Assembly: GCF_947623445.1 (NCBI RefSeq)
Contig: NC_135246.1
Span: forward strand, 17,467,856 to 17,531,855
Source of the DNA: Clavelina lepadiformis
Taxonomy: Eukaryota; Chordata; Ascidiacea; Aplousobranchia; Clavelinidae
Reading direction: 5' to 3'
DNA length: 64,000 bases
Made by a program: the position numbers and the translations under genes. Under the pieces are notes generated by a model. It was not told the origin of the DNA, did no database searches, and worked only from the letters and a program-made list of their open reading frames with translations. Of the stretch, positions 12,493-24,647 are shown one piece after another; position 1 is the first letter of the stretch; each line of letters starts with the position of its first letter.

Positions 12493-14138
12493 ATGGGAAC
12501 ACATTATCTGACCTTATGCGCCTTTGCACTTACCTGCGGCTTGGCTTCGGTGAGTGGTTTTAGAATCATAGACAATTAAGTTCATGTTAGTAACGATTAA
12601 TGACGGTGTTTTTCCATCTGTTATGCTTTATGTTTTAATACAAAAATATCTTTCATATAATGATTGATGCCAGCTGTTATAGCGCTACATTTTAAATGGT
12701 GTCTGGCGTAAATAACTTTCTTGGTGCAAATACAATACATACAGTGTGCACTCAAAGAAATACTAATAAACGACGGTCAATGGAATAAGTTATAATAATC
12801 TTATCATAATTTATTATAGCCACGTTTCTCAAATCATAATGTTATAGTTAATGGAACGGTTTGGTAGCGTAATTTTGTGTTGTCAGCGACTAGCTTTTTC
12901 GGACTGTAACAGCTCTGTTTGACATAAAAAACCGTCTAATTAAAATGGTAGGTTGGTAGGCGACAGGCTATATCTCACAGTAACTTTATTGTACAATTAA
13001 GCCTTATCGTAAACCTATGTACACCAAATATGGAAGAGAACTTCGCTATGTGCGTTATCGACCAACCTATTTGCTTTAGTAAATACTCATTGCGAAATAC
13101 AAAATTACATCAGGTGACCAGGTTTACAACCTGACGTATATTTGTAATCACTGTTGCGTGGATACTGTCAAACTGAAACATTGTCAATATTGTTTTTCTC
13201 GCAGGCCACTGATTATTGTGGAGACGGATTTTATTGTCCAAGTGAGTACAACGATAGTAATACATAATGTCACTACGTTTATCGAGAAAATTTCGGTTTG
13301 TCCAATTGTATAAAATTTTAAAAGAAAAAAAATGCCAGAAAATATTTACAGTGAGTTAAATATACTTCTGAAATATTTCTCAGATTCCAACACCTACTGC
13401 TGCGGCTATTATTACTGCTGCACTTATGTTTACGCTTTATGGTGTAAGTATTGTTTTGAATAAATTTGGGTCGTTTTCTGCTAATCTATGCCAAACACTG
13501 TACAATAAACACATAATTAATAAACCAACATCACGTAGAAATGTTCTGAAAAGCGATAACACGTTTAAATTAGCGTCTAAGTATTTGTACCTTTAGTGAG
13601 TACATGATGTTTTGATTTATTTTTGTCTTTGTTAAAATAAATTGAAATATGGTAGACTTTTGGTTTGGATTGGTGTTGGGTGTTGTCTTTCTGGTGAGTT
13701 GTTGTTGTGCTTGCATACGCTGCATGAAAAAGCCCCAGCCGCAGGCCCAGACTGGCACGATTCACGTGGCGACCACTACAGCAACAGTACCTTACCCCGT
13801 TGGGCAGCAGGTATGACAAACCATTCTCTATAACCTACTCTTTGCTTTACATTTTGCCTTTTTTTTTCTGTCAAACGCTATTTTGTTTTAATACATTTGC
13901 TGTTCTATACTTTGCTGAGGTCACTTTGTAAACTATTAACAATGCTTTGTTGTAGAACATTAGCTATGTCGACAACAACACGCCCCCTCCTTATCAATCA
14001 CAATACCCACCACAGCAATATGGAATGGCTGGAATGCAACAGGTGAACGAATCAAAAATGGCGCCGCCAGACTACACTACTTCGTCGGCCAACAATCCAG
14101 CTCCGTTGCAGCCAGTAACAACAAATTATGGCGCCTAA
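12493..14138 (+). CDS. STMC6-like membrane protein, array copy D
   Basis: Exons 12493-12549, 13205-13241, 13384-13443, 13656-13810 and 13956-14138, 163 aa, phases 0-1-1-0. Signal peptide MGTHYLTLCAFALTCGLAS; the mature part begins ATDYCGDGFYCP and continues with YCCGYYYCCTYVYALW, giving the six-cysteine pattern. The helix YFWFGLVLGVVFLVSCCCAC is followed by a short basic stretch and the conserved IHVATTTATVPY. The tail has TPPPYQSQ (PPxY) and the looser APPDYTT. Exon 3 is 60 nt here and in copies E and F, against 81-102 nt in A-C, so D-F form a subgroup. The open frame continues upstream of the start, but Met at 12493 begins the signal peptide. Confidence 0.85.
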
Positions 14139-15296
14139 TTTCATGGCGCTTCTCATATGGCCTTTATTTCGACTGAATGTTGTAATTATGCTACATGCTT
14201 ATTAGGGTGATGTTTTTGTTAGAAATTGATAACATTACTCTGATAACTCAACGCTATTATGCTTCTGCGTTTATGCTTCTTTTTCTTGCTTGGCTTATTG
14301 AAATGCTTCGTTAACTTTCTTCTTCAACGTGAATCAATAATATTAACATTGTTTTCTACCTTAAAGAATTATAATCGAGTGTGCCAAGATGTTTCTATAC
14401 TTGAAGACGTAGGCTATAGGTCAGTTAGAGACAGTGAATAGGAATAAGACGAGTTGACGTGATAAGACAATGAATGAAGATAGAACATTTTAACCAGCTG
14501 TCCATCAATGTCGAAACAGAAAAAAATTGGTTGTCATGTTTCCGTAATTTTGAATACTGTACGTGTAGGATTGCTTTATAACATAATTACACCTGCGTTG
14601 TCTGTTGTAAAATTGATTACAAAAAATCAAGTTGATCGAAATTAGATTTTCTCCTTTAACAGAGGCTACTCTATCAGTTTGGTGTGACATAATGCAATTC
14701 ATTAACTCTTCTCTTTCGTATTTGGAAACAATCTTTCAGGATTCTTATTCAGGACAAAAATTAAGGTGACGTTTGACGTCATAATATTAGGTGCTATTTG
14801 GTTTTCACGAGACAGACAAACCGACAGCGCGGCATATATTTTAACTCATGGTTTTAAAGGGGGTGGTGGCCAAATTGTTTTGTAAAAGTCAGAAATGTAT
14901 ATTTCAAGAAGCACGGGACACAAAGAGCAGATCATTATAACGTGCAGTTGATTTTTTCACAAATAGACGGCGTTTTTTAGTTCGAGTCGACACTGTGCAG
15001 ATAAGCCAGCAGTATCGAGTGTATAGAAGGTGCTGTGGTATGCGAATTTTCACATAAATACTATTTTCTACTGGTTATAGCGAGACAACTCCATACAACA
15101 AAAACATTAAGGTTACTGGTTCCTTTCAGAGGCATTCGGCGAAGGTACTGAAAGCCTCATTCAGCGGGACAAGAATTTTGGGTGCATGCTGGATGAGTGC
15201 TGTGTGACTCCTGGCTAAAGTGCTGTTCCCTGCAGGTGCATATGAGAGGGCCAGCGCGTGGATAATTTGTTACCGTTGAACAAAGCAACCTGTTAC
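14139..15296. other. Intergenic after copy D
   Basis: 3' UTR of copy D and AT-rich sequence. No supported gene. Confidence 0.5.
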
Positions 15297-15624
15297 CAGT
15301 GTTTCTCAAACTTTTTGCGATCGCGTACCACTCATTCGTTTTTTTTACTACACTGCGTACCACCTGGCTCCTGAATGACTTATTTTACTCAAATGTACCG
15401 GTATTTGTAGTTATTACCGTTATTACTATACCATAACACCAATGAATAGCAAGAAAACACAATTTAATTTGATAGAAGCAACTGTTTCTTCTGCACAAGC
15501 TTGTCTATCCGGGGCAACCCATTACTCACAGCACATCGAAAATCATGTTCAGCGGTACGCGGTACCACTTAAAAAGCTCTCGCGTACCGCTAGTGGTACG
15601 CGCACCATAGGTTGGGAACCACTG
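15297..15624. mobile_element. Old hAT-like MITE
   Basis: 328 bp with imperfect inverted ends: left CAGTGTTTCTCAAACTTT, right ending GGTTGGGAACCACTG, with matching CGCGTACCACT motifs just inside each end. There is no coding sequence. The flanking 8 bases match poorly, so it is older or eroded compared with the other MITEs in the window. Confidence 0.7.
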
Positions 15625-16339
15625 TGTTAAACGCTTAAGAGATATTTGGACACTCTCGATGAAACTTTGCTTTCAGGCGGTCAATGTTAGTTTGTGATTT
15701 TATGGTCAAGCTACAATCCAGGTTGACGCCCAGCTATTTAGGAATGGAATTAAACTTCAAGAAATTGCCATTAAATGTTCAACTTCGCTTTGATTTTGTG
15801 ATTTGCCATGCAATTTTTTAAGTGGAAAACGGACGCCATGTTTGTTTTGACATAAAGGTTATATTGTGTCGTATTGTGTTAGATTACTCTTGTGCCCAGC
15901 CTTGCTGTACGTTTGTGTACTTATCATGGCGGAGTACCTTGTAGGTGTTCCAGTGTTCGAGTGGTTACACCGGCCCCACGTGAGGCGCTAAGGTGTAAAC
16001 ACACATGGGTTGGGTAACCACAGGTTGCTGTAAGGCTGACTTGTCCAGTTTGCCAGAATTGGGTTTGCAAATACCTCCGTCTACTGTTATTATAGCAATG
16101 AAAGCGACCGAGCGGAGATTGATGAGCAACAACGAATATTTAATAGAAAGTGACAGAGTGTTGTGATTTCTATGCTTGCTTTATTTACAACCAAGACTGA
16201 AAACTTTTGTTAAAGAAGCAATATACAGCAAGTTTGACAAACTAAAGTTGATTTTATCCGCGCAAAAGGGAAAGATAGGTTTGTTCACTTGATGCCACAA
16301 TGACGCAATAATTTCCTCAGTCAAAACTGAATTATTTGA

Positions 16340-18537
16340 TCAATTGTGATTGCGCCCAGTGCATCGAAGAGGACCGAGTGTGTGCCAACCAGCTTCGCTT
16401 GAGTCATCCAAATCACCGAATTGCATCCCAGTGACAGGCAAGATGTCCTTGTTAGTCAAATATCCTTCATCTGACGTTTCTTGACGAGTGTTGTCGCAGT
16501 TACATTTTGTGTTCGCACGGCGACAAGTTCCTGAAAATGAAAAACATTTGTTGGTAAAGACAGATTTCGTGTTTTGCAAAATATGTAAAGCTCTTAATTG
16601 CAGTTTACAAGCTGTATAGATCTAGTTGTGTCAAGAATAATAAGAAATACAATAGTTCAATTTTATACATCATTTTCAGTACAGTAGCAAAACCCAAAAG
16701 GATTACACAAACTTCACAATGTTCATTAAATAATAGGTTAATAAGACACATTGCACGTGGCTTTTCCACTGGAATATCTGGTTAGCATTCAATGATGTCA
16801 GCGCTGACGTCATAGTTGTTGTTTAACATTCATAATAAGCAACATTATTTAGACGTCAGAGAAGATATTTGCAGTATAGGCTATACAGCAGTTAAAATTT
16901 CAGCAGTTTGGCGTATCAACTTTTTGCAAAAGCAGGAGTTAAAAGGATCTAACAAATCATGTTCCAAACAGAAGGAAAAAGCAGAAAGTTTCACCTGTTT
17001 CTCCACAAGCACAATAACCATCCCTGCGTGACGTAGCTCCTCCCCAGTAATGGATATGCGTCCCATCACGTGACAACCATGTTGCATAGTAAGTGCTTCC
17101 ACTAAAAATTAGGTTTCCCTTGCATCGATACTGAAACAATGTTACAAATTTAAAAGACGAGCCTGAAAAACTACCTGGTTCACTTCCGCGTTTACCTTGA
17201 TGAACTGACGACATTGCGATGATCGATTTATCAAAGCCACGATTTGTTGCATGGACACGTCGTAGCGAACTGGTCGTTTATAACATTTCCGCGGACCACA
17301 TTTTGTTGTGATTTCAATCTCACCCATGGTGTCGTGTTCGATGACGGTTTCTTTATAAAAATATTTCAAGTAAGATATACTTTTGCCTGCTTAGTGATTT
17401 TAGTCCTTTCACATTGCTTGAAAACAATTTCATACAACAATTATACAGTTAAAGCAGACAAGGAAAACATACAGACAAACCATTTTAAAGGCATTGTACT
17501 CGTTAAATAACAATAAACAAAACGTCTATTACTTAATGTCTTTCTGTGTAACAAAGTAATTTTTTGACCTGTTGTTCCTGTAAAGTTGCAACGAACATTG
17601 AACGGTTCGACATTTCCAGGATCAGGAGAGAGGAGATAAGTTCCAGAGTCATTCTCATCTCCATCAATGTCGTCACAAGTGAAGATATTATCACTGGTGT
17701 TTGAATCTGAAGGATTGACTTGGTTGTTTCCACCTCCGCCTTTTTCTGTACAAAGAATGCTTATTGTCAACTCGACAAAAATTTATCGTATTATAATCCT
17801 GCCACAACGGCATTCCTGTACTTGACGACGTGTATAACAACAACTAATTCTACCATTTTTACACGGTAGTATGTCTTTTTTAGCCTACGGTCATGTTGGT
17901 TCCTCTTTAAGAGGCCTCTTCCCGTTAAAGCGCACAGTAGGATAAAAAACATAATCGAGGCGATAGTATTTCTGAAGTTATTATAACTTTTGTATTTGGT
18001 TTAAGGAGTTATGCTTGAAATATAAAATGTCTCAAATCACGCTGCACATGCCATTTTAGCAAATAACATAAACTTCTTCTACCTAACAATGCTTTGGTTT
18101 CATCGACTTCCATCTTCAACATCTGTTGATTGAACTTCATCTCCTGCATCTCTCTCTTTAACATCTGGATCTCCGATGCCAGGTTGATTGGTGTCCCTGA
18201 TGGCTCACCCTGCAAAGGAAATTTTTTTTGCAAAAACTCGTTTTCCTGCACCACACCTTTACTGCCTTTACATCACGTCAAAAGAGAGGGTAAAATCACT
18301 TACTTTTAACCCCTTTTCACCTTTTACACCCTGGACACCTCGGGGACCAATTTTTCCAGGCCTAGATTGGTGAATAGGGGTACCATCGCTAACTCTGGGT
18401 TGCATTGTGTACCCATCCGGTCCCAGTATATAGTTTTGAATGGTGTAGCCTGGACAGTTGTTTTCAGAATCGATTTGCTGACATCTCACACACCAGATTG
18501 CGACAAAGCAAAGAAGAGCGAAAATAACTTGATTCAT
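16340..18537 (-). CDS. Secreted collagen-stalk protein with Caspr-type fibrinogen-like domain
   Basis: Minus-strand exons (5' to 3') 18537-18304, 18209-18083, 17745-17533, 17350-17196, 17130-16995 and 16530-16340, 351 aa. Signal peptide MNQVIFALLCFVAIWCVRCQ. A short collagen run of about seven Gly-X-Y triplets (GKIGPRGVQGVKGEKG) is followed by a helical segment (SEIQMLKREMQEMKFNQQ) likely to form a trimeric coiled coil. The C-terminal part matches the fibrinogen-like region of contactin-associated proteins: GTYLLSPDPG, CRQFIKYRCKG, WLSRDGTHIHYWGG, CACGETGTC, CNCD, DILPVTGMQFGD and LGPLRC. This layout is like ficolins, so an extracellular recognition or matrix role is plausible but inferred. 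It lies antisense inside the STMC6 array. The 17533/17350 junction is the least certain splice. Confidence 0.8.
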
Positions 18538-21066
18538 CTTTTCAAATCCACCTTATATGCTGCGAAAATAAAATCGTCACAAAGACAAGAAGGTCTGCTG
18601 ATGAACTCGCACACGTCACGCCAGAGCCCCGTGCAACGAACGGAACCGAAACTTTTCTGCGTTATACAGTGTAAATTAACAAACAATGTCTAAAAAATAA
18701 CTTAGATAGACGAACAACTATAGATTTGTTTGTTCTAATCCTTGCGAAAACACAAACTGCTTGTGTTGTTATCAGATGTTGACAATATTATAATACACTA
18801 ATAAATTTTCAAAAGTGTATTTGAGAAGTTTGTTCGAAACTGTATGTATGTCATGATACAAAAGTCACTTTACTTATTCTGATTTCTTGTGACAAAGCTA
18901 AAGGAAAGATTGTAAATAATTTATAAATAAATTATCTAATCTAAGAGGACCATTCTTTAGTAAACCTTTTGTCGGTAATACTGTAACCTGCTTTCGCTAC
19001 CTGTCATATATGCGCTGCCGAATGACGAAAAACATAAATTGCTACGTTAAAGTTTTTGTAAGAAAACAGTAAAAAGCTGGAGTTAATAAAATTGTATTTG
19101 AATGACTTGTGTAGTCAGTTTAAAATAGTTCTTGTTAAAGTTGCTAACAACACTATCATAACAAAAACTATTATACGTACGTTTAAAGCTCGATATGCAG
19201 AAACTGATGTTAAACTTAAATTAGCAAAAACAAATAACCCGGAAAATAAATTCTGATTAATTAATTCAATTAGGCTGCTTGCTTCTAGTTTGCATCCTGT
19301 TAAAGCTACAAATAAGTGCGATGCGACGCTGCTTAACTTTGCTGTCGTAACTTTACTTCTGGAATTAACTGCAACTACTTAACACTTGATTTTAATCGCA
19401 TGTTTTTGAAAACACATCAAACGATGACGCAAGCGTTTGCCTCAAGCGGTTGCGATCTTCCGAGAAACGTGAATCAGCCCACAAGAATATTGCAAGAATT
19501 TATACCTTCACTTCTCTTATATCCTGCAGTCAGCGGTCCGAACCAAAAACATATACTGCAAAAAACTGACCGCTTACCTCTCATAAACTGCCGGTGGTAA
19601 CTCAAGGAAATGCATTTAATCTGGTCTTGTTTTACACATACTCATTTCAACAATCGAAATCACTGATAAAAAATGAAAACATTTTTCATGGTGTACAACA
19701 AGTTTGCGAGATTGTCACAGGAGGTGAAAAGTGAAAAGTGCAAATACACTCATCAATCAAATTGAAAACCTCCAATCAAGGGATTACATTGCGGGGAAAA
19801 ACAAATCAAGCAACTATCCACAATTTCCAGACAAGAGAAACCAGACAAGGATCAAAATTGATAAAAATGATTATTTACTTCAGATACAAAATATTTAAGT
19901 ATCCTCGTCACACTTAACTTGTCCACACTAAGTTCCCAATATTTTCGCCAAACGGGCTCAAGCTATGTGCAGCTAATTGGGACGAACGTCGCAGCAAATT
20001 TCCACGGTCTGTGAAGAAACTTCAGAAATGAGTTCGATCGAAATGGTTTTTAAAGAATGCTGAGTCGACGCGAACCTTCTCGACCAACATTCAGGAATTG
20101 GACGGAATTCAGACGAGATATTCGCACTATACGAGCGGAGTTTACGTTTATTCTCAGATTGCGATTGCAATGAGAGACCGAGAACGTCAGTTAGAACGTT
20201 GTAATAGAATACTATCTAGTTGAAGCTAAACGTCCAAGCCAAATGGTAACCAGTTTTACGAGTTTTGATGACGTGTTCAAACGTAATGAAAGACCTTATA
20301 AAGGGGTCTATACTGTACACATTCTAGTCAGATCACCACTTTTTAACAACTTTGGAAAACTTAAACTGTGTTAAGAAGCAAACAAAGACAAATAAAAGCG
20401 TTTTTTTTAAACACTCCTGTTCAAAACTTCAAACACAGTTGTTGAATAATTTTTTGGTTCATGGACATACACACAGCGCGCAAACTTGCTTATTTATTAA
20501 CACATGAGATATACATAATCTGTGGGGGCAACTATTTTTGTAATCACGTAACATGTAGGATTGTAGGCTATATAATAATATGAGAACAGATGTGACGGCC
20601 CCTCATTTTAGTTTCTCTCAAGAAGTCATTCTCAAATATTAGCCTAACTACGACTACGACTAGCTACGACTTTACAGCCTTTTGTCAACATGGTTTATAG
20701 TAGATTTCGACATATGGAAGCTACAAAAAAGTGGAAGATACTAACGTAATTTATACCATTTCATAAGGCATACCGTTTTTATAACGACATATTCGGAGTG
20801 CTTTAAAAGCAATAAAAACTGATATAACTATCTAATAAAATTAGACAAAGGCATAATAACATTCATACATAGCAACGGAAGTAGTATTGACCAAATACAG
20901 AATAACAGAAGCCCATGATTTAAGAGTCAGCAACAGATTCTATGCGACTTATTTATGTCGGTAAGACCAGAAACAGAACAAGAGACGCTGCTGACCGCTT
21001 TTATACACTTATGCTAATCGTTTGAAGAAATACTTTTAAGAATAACGGTTGTAGACGATTAGGACG
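18538..21066. other. Intergenic between collagen-like gene and copy E
   Basis: Holds the shared or separate upstream regions of the minus-strand collagen-like gene and the plus-strand copy E. I see no supported gene; open frames around 19.4 and 20.0 kb lack family resemblance or splice context. Confidence 0.45.
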
Positions 21067-22707
21067 ATGAGAGCATATTTTTTGGCCTTTACATGGGCAA
21101 TTGGCCTTTCCTGTGATTTGGCTTCGGTAAGTAGTTTCACTAACTTATTATTATGTGCATACATAGACGTATACGTTTACACACGCATTTACTTCGACTT
21201 AAAACAAAGTTTCCAATTTTTTTTGTTTTCTTAATGCGGTAATCTTGTTCATGCTATCTTGTGTCTTGTTACCTAATACCATATACCTCTTTCTATTACG
21301 CTAAAATTTAAATATTGGTTATGATAGACCTACAACAAACCGGTCAATTCAGGAATTAGAATGTTATTGAAATTTTGAGAGATCGTCATAAAGTTTATGA
21401 TCATATACAGAATGTTTTAGAGTAGAAAGAGCATTACGGACACATTACGCAGACATTACGTCAAGCATCCGCTTGTGACCTGGTTTACGTGGTGACGCGA
21501 ATTTAATTTTTCTGTCCTTTCATGCATCGTAGTAAACTAATTTGATTCTAACTTTCTTGCAGGCCGTTGAATACTGTGGGAGTGGATATTATTGTCCAGG
21601 TAAGTACACAATTTTGTTACATTTCATTTCAAAATATATCAAATAATAAAAGAAAGCGTTAAACAAAAAATTTTGAACTCTCACTCAATGGCAAAAAATT
21701 TTGCAACTTACTAAGTTCTATGCTTTTCAGTTTCCTCCACGTACTGCTGTGGTATATTCTTATGTTGCACTTACGTTTGGGCTTTGTGGTGTAAGTATTG
21801 CCTGTATGTATTTTATCGAACATATGAATACTTCAAGTTTTTACTTTGAACAACTACAACCTTTACAGTAGTAAATAGTAGGGGGTATTTATATTTATCT
21901 TCCGACTGAGCAAAACCTTTGGCGCAAAACTTAAACTTGGCGATGACTCCTTACCCCTTCAGCTTCGGTTACCGAGCTAACCTTTGTTCAAATAGTTCTA
22001 TGGAAGCAAACTTTTTGTAAGTTTCTTGTGCTCTATTGTTCGGTTTGCAAGAGCAGTAGATACATTGGGTACAACGGTACAATTTCTGCCAAGTACCTGC
22101 TCCATTACTTTCAAAGTACTGACTGCCCAACTCTGTCAGTTTACAAGAACAGTAGCATTAAACATCAGCAAAAGTTATCATTGCTTTGTCCAGCAAGTCC
22201 GTCGCCTCCCTACTACATCACAAAGTGGACATCGTAAATCTTTGTTTTATTCATTCGGTATTTTGAACCATCAAACCTTTGGTAGTCGATGACGTAATAC
22301 TTTTTGCTGAGATTTCTCGAACTATGGTTTTCTAATTTAATGCGTGTAATTTTGCATAAAAAATAATGTTGCATTTTAATAAATACACCATAGGGTAATT
22401 GAGCTATATGCTTTATGGGGCGTGCGTTCTCTGCCTTCTCTTATGTTGTCTGCTTTTTTATTAATAAAAGTTTCTCGTTTCTCGAACCGTTTTTGTCGCA
22501 GATTTCTGGGTTGGAATCGTTTTGGGTCTTATCGCTATTGGGTCTGTCGTCTACATCTGCATTAGAACGAAGAACCAACAACAGATGCGAAGCAACCCAG
22601 TTCACGTGGCAACCGTAACGACGGCCGTTCCTTATAACGTGCCAGGACAACAGGTAGGCAGGCATATCGTTGAAGGTCTTTGGCCTGCATTGCAGCAAAG
22701 TTTGTGA
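21067..22707 (+). CDS. STMC6-like membrane protein, array copy E, no PPxY exon found
   Basis: Exons 21067-21126, 21563-21599, 21731-21790 and 22502-22653, phases 0-1-1. Signal peptide MRAYFLAFTWAIGLSCDLAS; ectodomain AVEYCGSGYYCP and YCCGIFLCCTYVWALW with six cysteines; helix start YFWVGIVLGLIAIGSVVY; then VHVATVTTAVPY ending in GQQ before a good donor (gtaggc). The siblings splice here to a proline-rich PPxY exon, but I find none between 22654 and copy F. Reading through the donor gives 18 more residues to a stop at 22707 (120 aa total). So this copy may make a tail-less protein, or its last exon may have diverged beyond recognition. Intron 3 is long (about 710 nt) and contains frames I judge to be chance. 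Confidence 0.72.
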
Positions 22708-22870
22708 AACTTCTTATAATTTTTCTCACTTCTACACGAAGAAATGAGATCAAATTAGTCGTTTTTAACTAACCACTGTATAGAGTATAGACTATATCCT
22801 ACACTGCACGTGTATTTTCCATTTCATGTACAAACGTGTTTATGACAGTTAGGTCCAGTTGTCACCTCAC

Positions 22871-22973
22871 CAACACTAATGCACATCGATGGGTCTAAGT
22901 CGGCGCCAATGGCGTTCACCACTTCTCCAAACTGAATAGCCTGGGCTCTTTCCCATTGAGTAACTGTGCTCAT
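22871..22973 (-). CDS. Orphan coding-like exon
   Basis: On the minus strand a start codon in good context at 22973 opens 34 complex codons (MSTVTQWERAQAIQF...DPSMCISV) followed by a strong donor (gtgagg at 22870). I do not recognise the protein, and no continuation exon is evident at lower coordinates, where copy E lies antisense. It could be the first exon of an unseen gene, a relic, or chance. An AG just upstream could serve as a cis or trans acceptor. Confidence 0.3.
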
Positions 22974-24647
22974 TTTTGCCTTGAAAATCAAGTCACATAT
23001 AATTGCCTTAGTTATGCACAATATCCTTAATTAACACACAAGATTTTTTGCTGTATGCGTGAAAAAGGTTTTCTGATGATGACAAAGTTTCTGCGCTGAA
23101 AAAAACGTCTTTGTTTCTTAATTTAGCAATAATATTTTATTATTTTACTGCAAAGCTATTGTTTAATAAATGCACGAGTAGTCGTCTTTGAAATCTTTGA
23201 ATAGGGTTTCATGTCATACAATATCAAACCCGATCGAGTCGGCTTCTTACGTACAATACCTCTGATGTCATAGTATAAATATACTACAGATAGGACAACC
23301 GAAATTGAATGTAGAGTTGTTCCAGTATCAACAACGTTTTGTAGACGATACAAAAACCCTCTATCGGATCCTCCTCTGTTTTAATGGAATTGCCATATCT
23401 TGTTTGCGTGACAAAGCCGATTAAAAACGTCTTTTTTATGTCTAAATGGGTCTTTGGGCGCGAGATACTACAGTAGTGAATGTCAAAAGCGCTATTTCAT
23501 GTTCTGGTAGTACTTGTGCTGACTGTGTAGATGATAAAGTTTACTGTGGGTTGTGTTGACAACCATAGTCGTCCCGAAAAACTCACACATTTAGCTTGGT
23601 AAGTTGGCATGACGCAAGTTTAATTTATGGCTTTTCCATTTTTTAGCTTCACATAACCAAAGGGTGTGATGACATCCATTGTAAGTTAATTGTATTTGCA
23701 ATTACACTCAATTTTTTAAGAAGTTTTGGGTTAGATTTGCACTTGCACTTTAGTTTCTCAACGTTAGGATCTTACAGATCTCAAAAGATCTTAAAAGATC
23801 TTAATTAGATCTTAAAAGTTAAAATAAAAATTTGTTACAGAGTTTCTCAATTCATCAGCGGTTACCATCGTCGCAGTTTCCCGCAAAATAAAATAACACA
23901 GGAGTATTTATCCCAGACTACTCATTGAGCTACTTATATCCGGTAAACATCTTGAGCTTCGAAAACGTCGGTTACCGCCAATGGTTAAGTGCTTGTCTTA
24001 GCCAAGATATTATACTGTATGTGCGTAAAAACGAATTTACCTCGAGGAACAAAGAGGTCTTGAGGAGTTTCCATAAGAGAGTATATACCTTTCTCGAAGA
24101 GGTTGTGTCGTTCGCTTGCTCGATGTCACATAAAACAAATAAAAAAACGAAGGCTTGTTTCGTACCAGCACTTGTGATTATGGTGCCTTTTACTTTCAGG
24201 CCTGGAATCGTTGCAAACTGTATGCCGATGGTTGGACGATTTATTTAATTTCGCTTATATCATGTATGATCAAGCACTTTATGCTCGCTTTGTACATTTG
24301 CTTTACTCTCTCATATAATCACTGCACAAATGAATTCTCGCAACAAATAGGCACAAGAACATGTTTTTCAAACATGAGAAGTCATTTTGCAAATAGTGGT
24401 AAAACAATATTTGCCAAATCAATGAGGTTAGTAAAATAATGGTACTTATTAGCTTGTGCCATAACTTGTTGGTGAAACGTACATAACAAAAAAAACTGCT
24501 TAATTTAAGAAAAGCATAATACAAAATCTCCTTTTAATGTGTGATAGCAGACTTATATTTCGCTTGTATACGTTTTGAAGAAACAGTTTGAGAAAAGAAT
24601 TATAATTTAATTGCTTACGCAGTGAAACCTTAGTGCAGGTATATACT
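22974..24647. other. Intergenic, copy E to copy F
   Basis: No supported gene and no PPxY-encoding exon for copy E. A small run of AGATCTTAAA-like repeats lies at 23767-23812. Confidence 0.45.

Noticed and set aside
22026-22292. Open frames within intron 3 of copy E, one with SPPYY
   Set aside because: No acceptor/donor pair in the right phase, and unlike any sibling exon.
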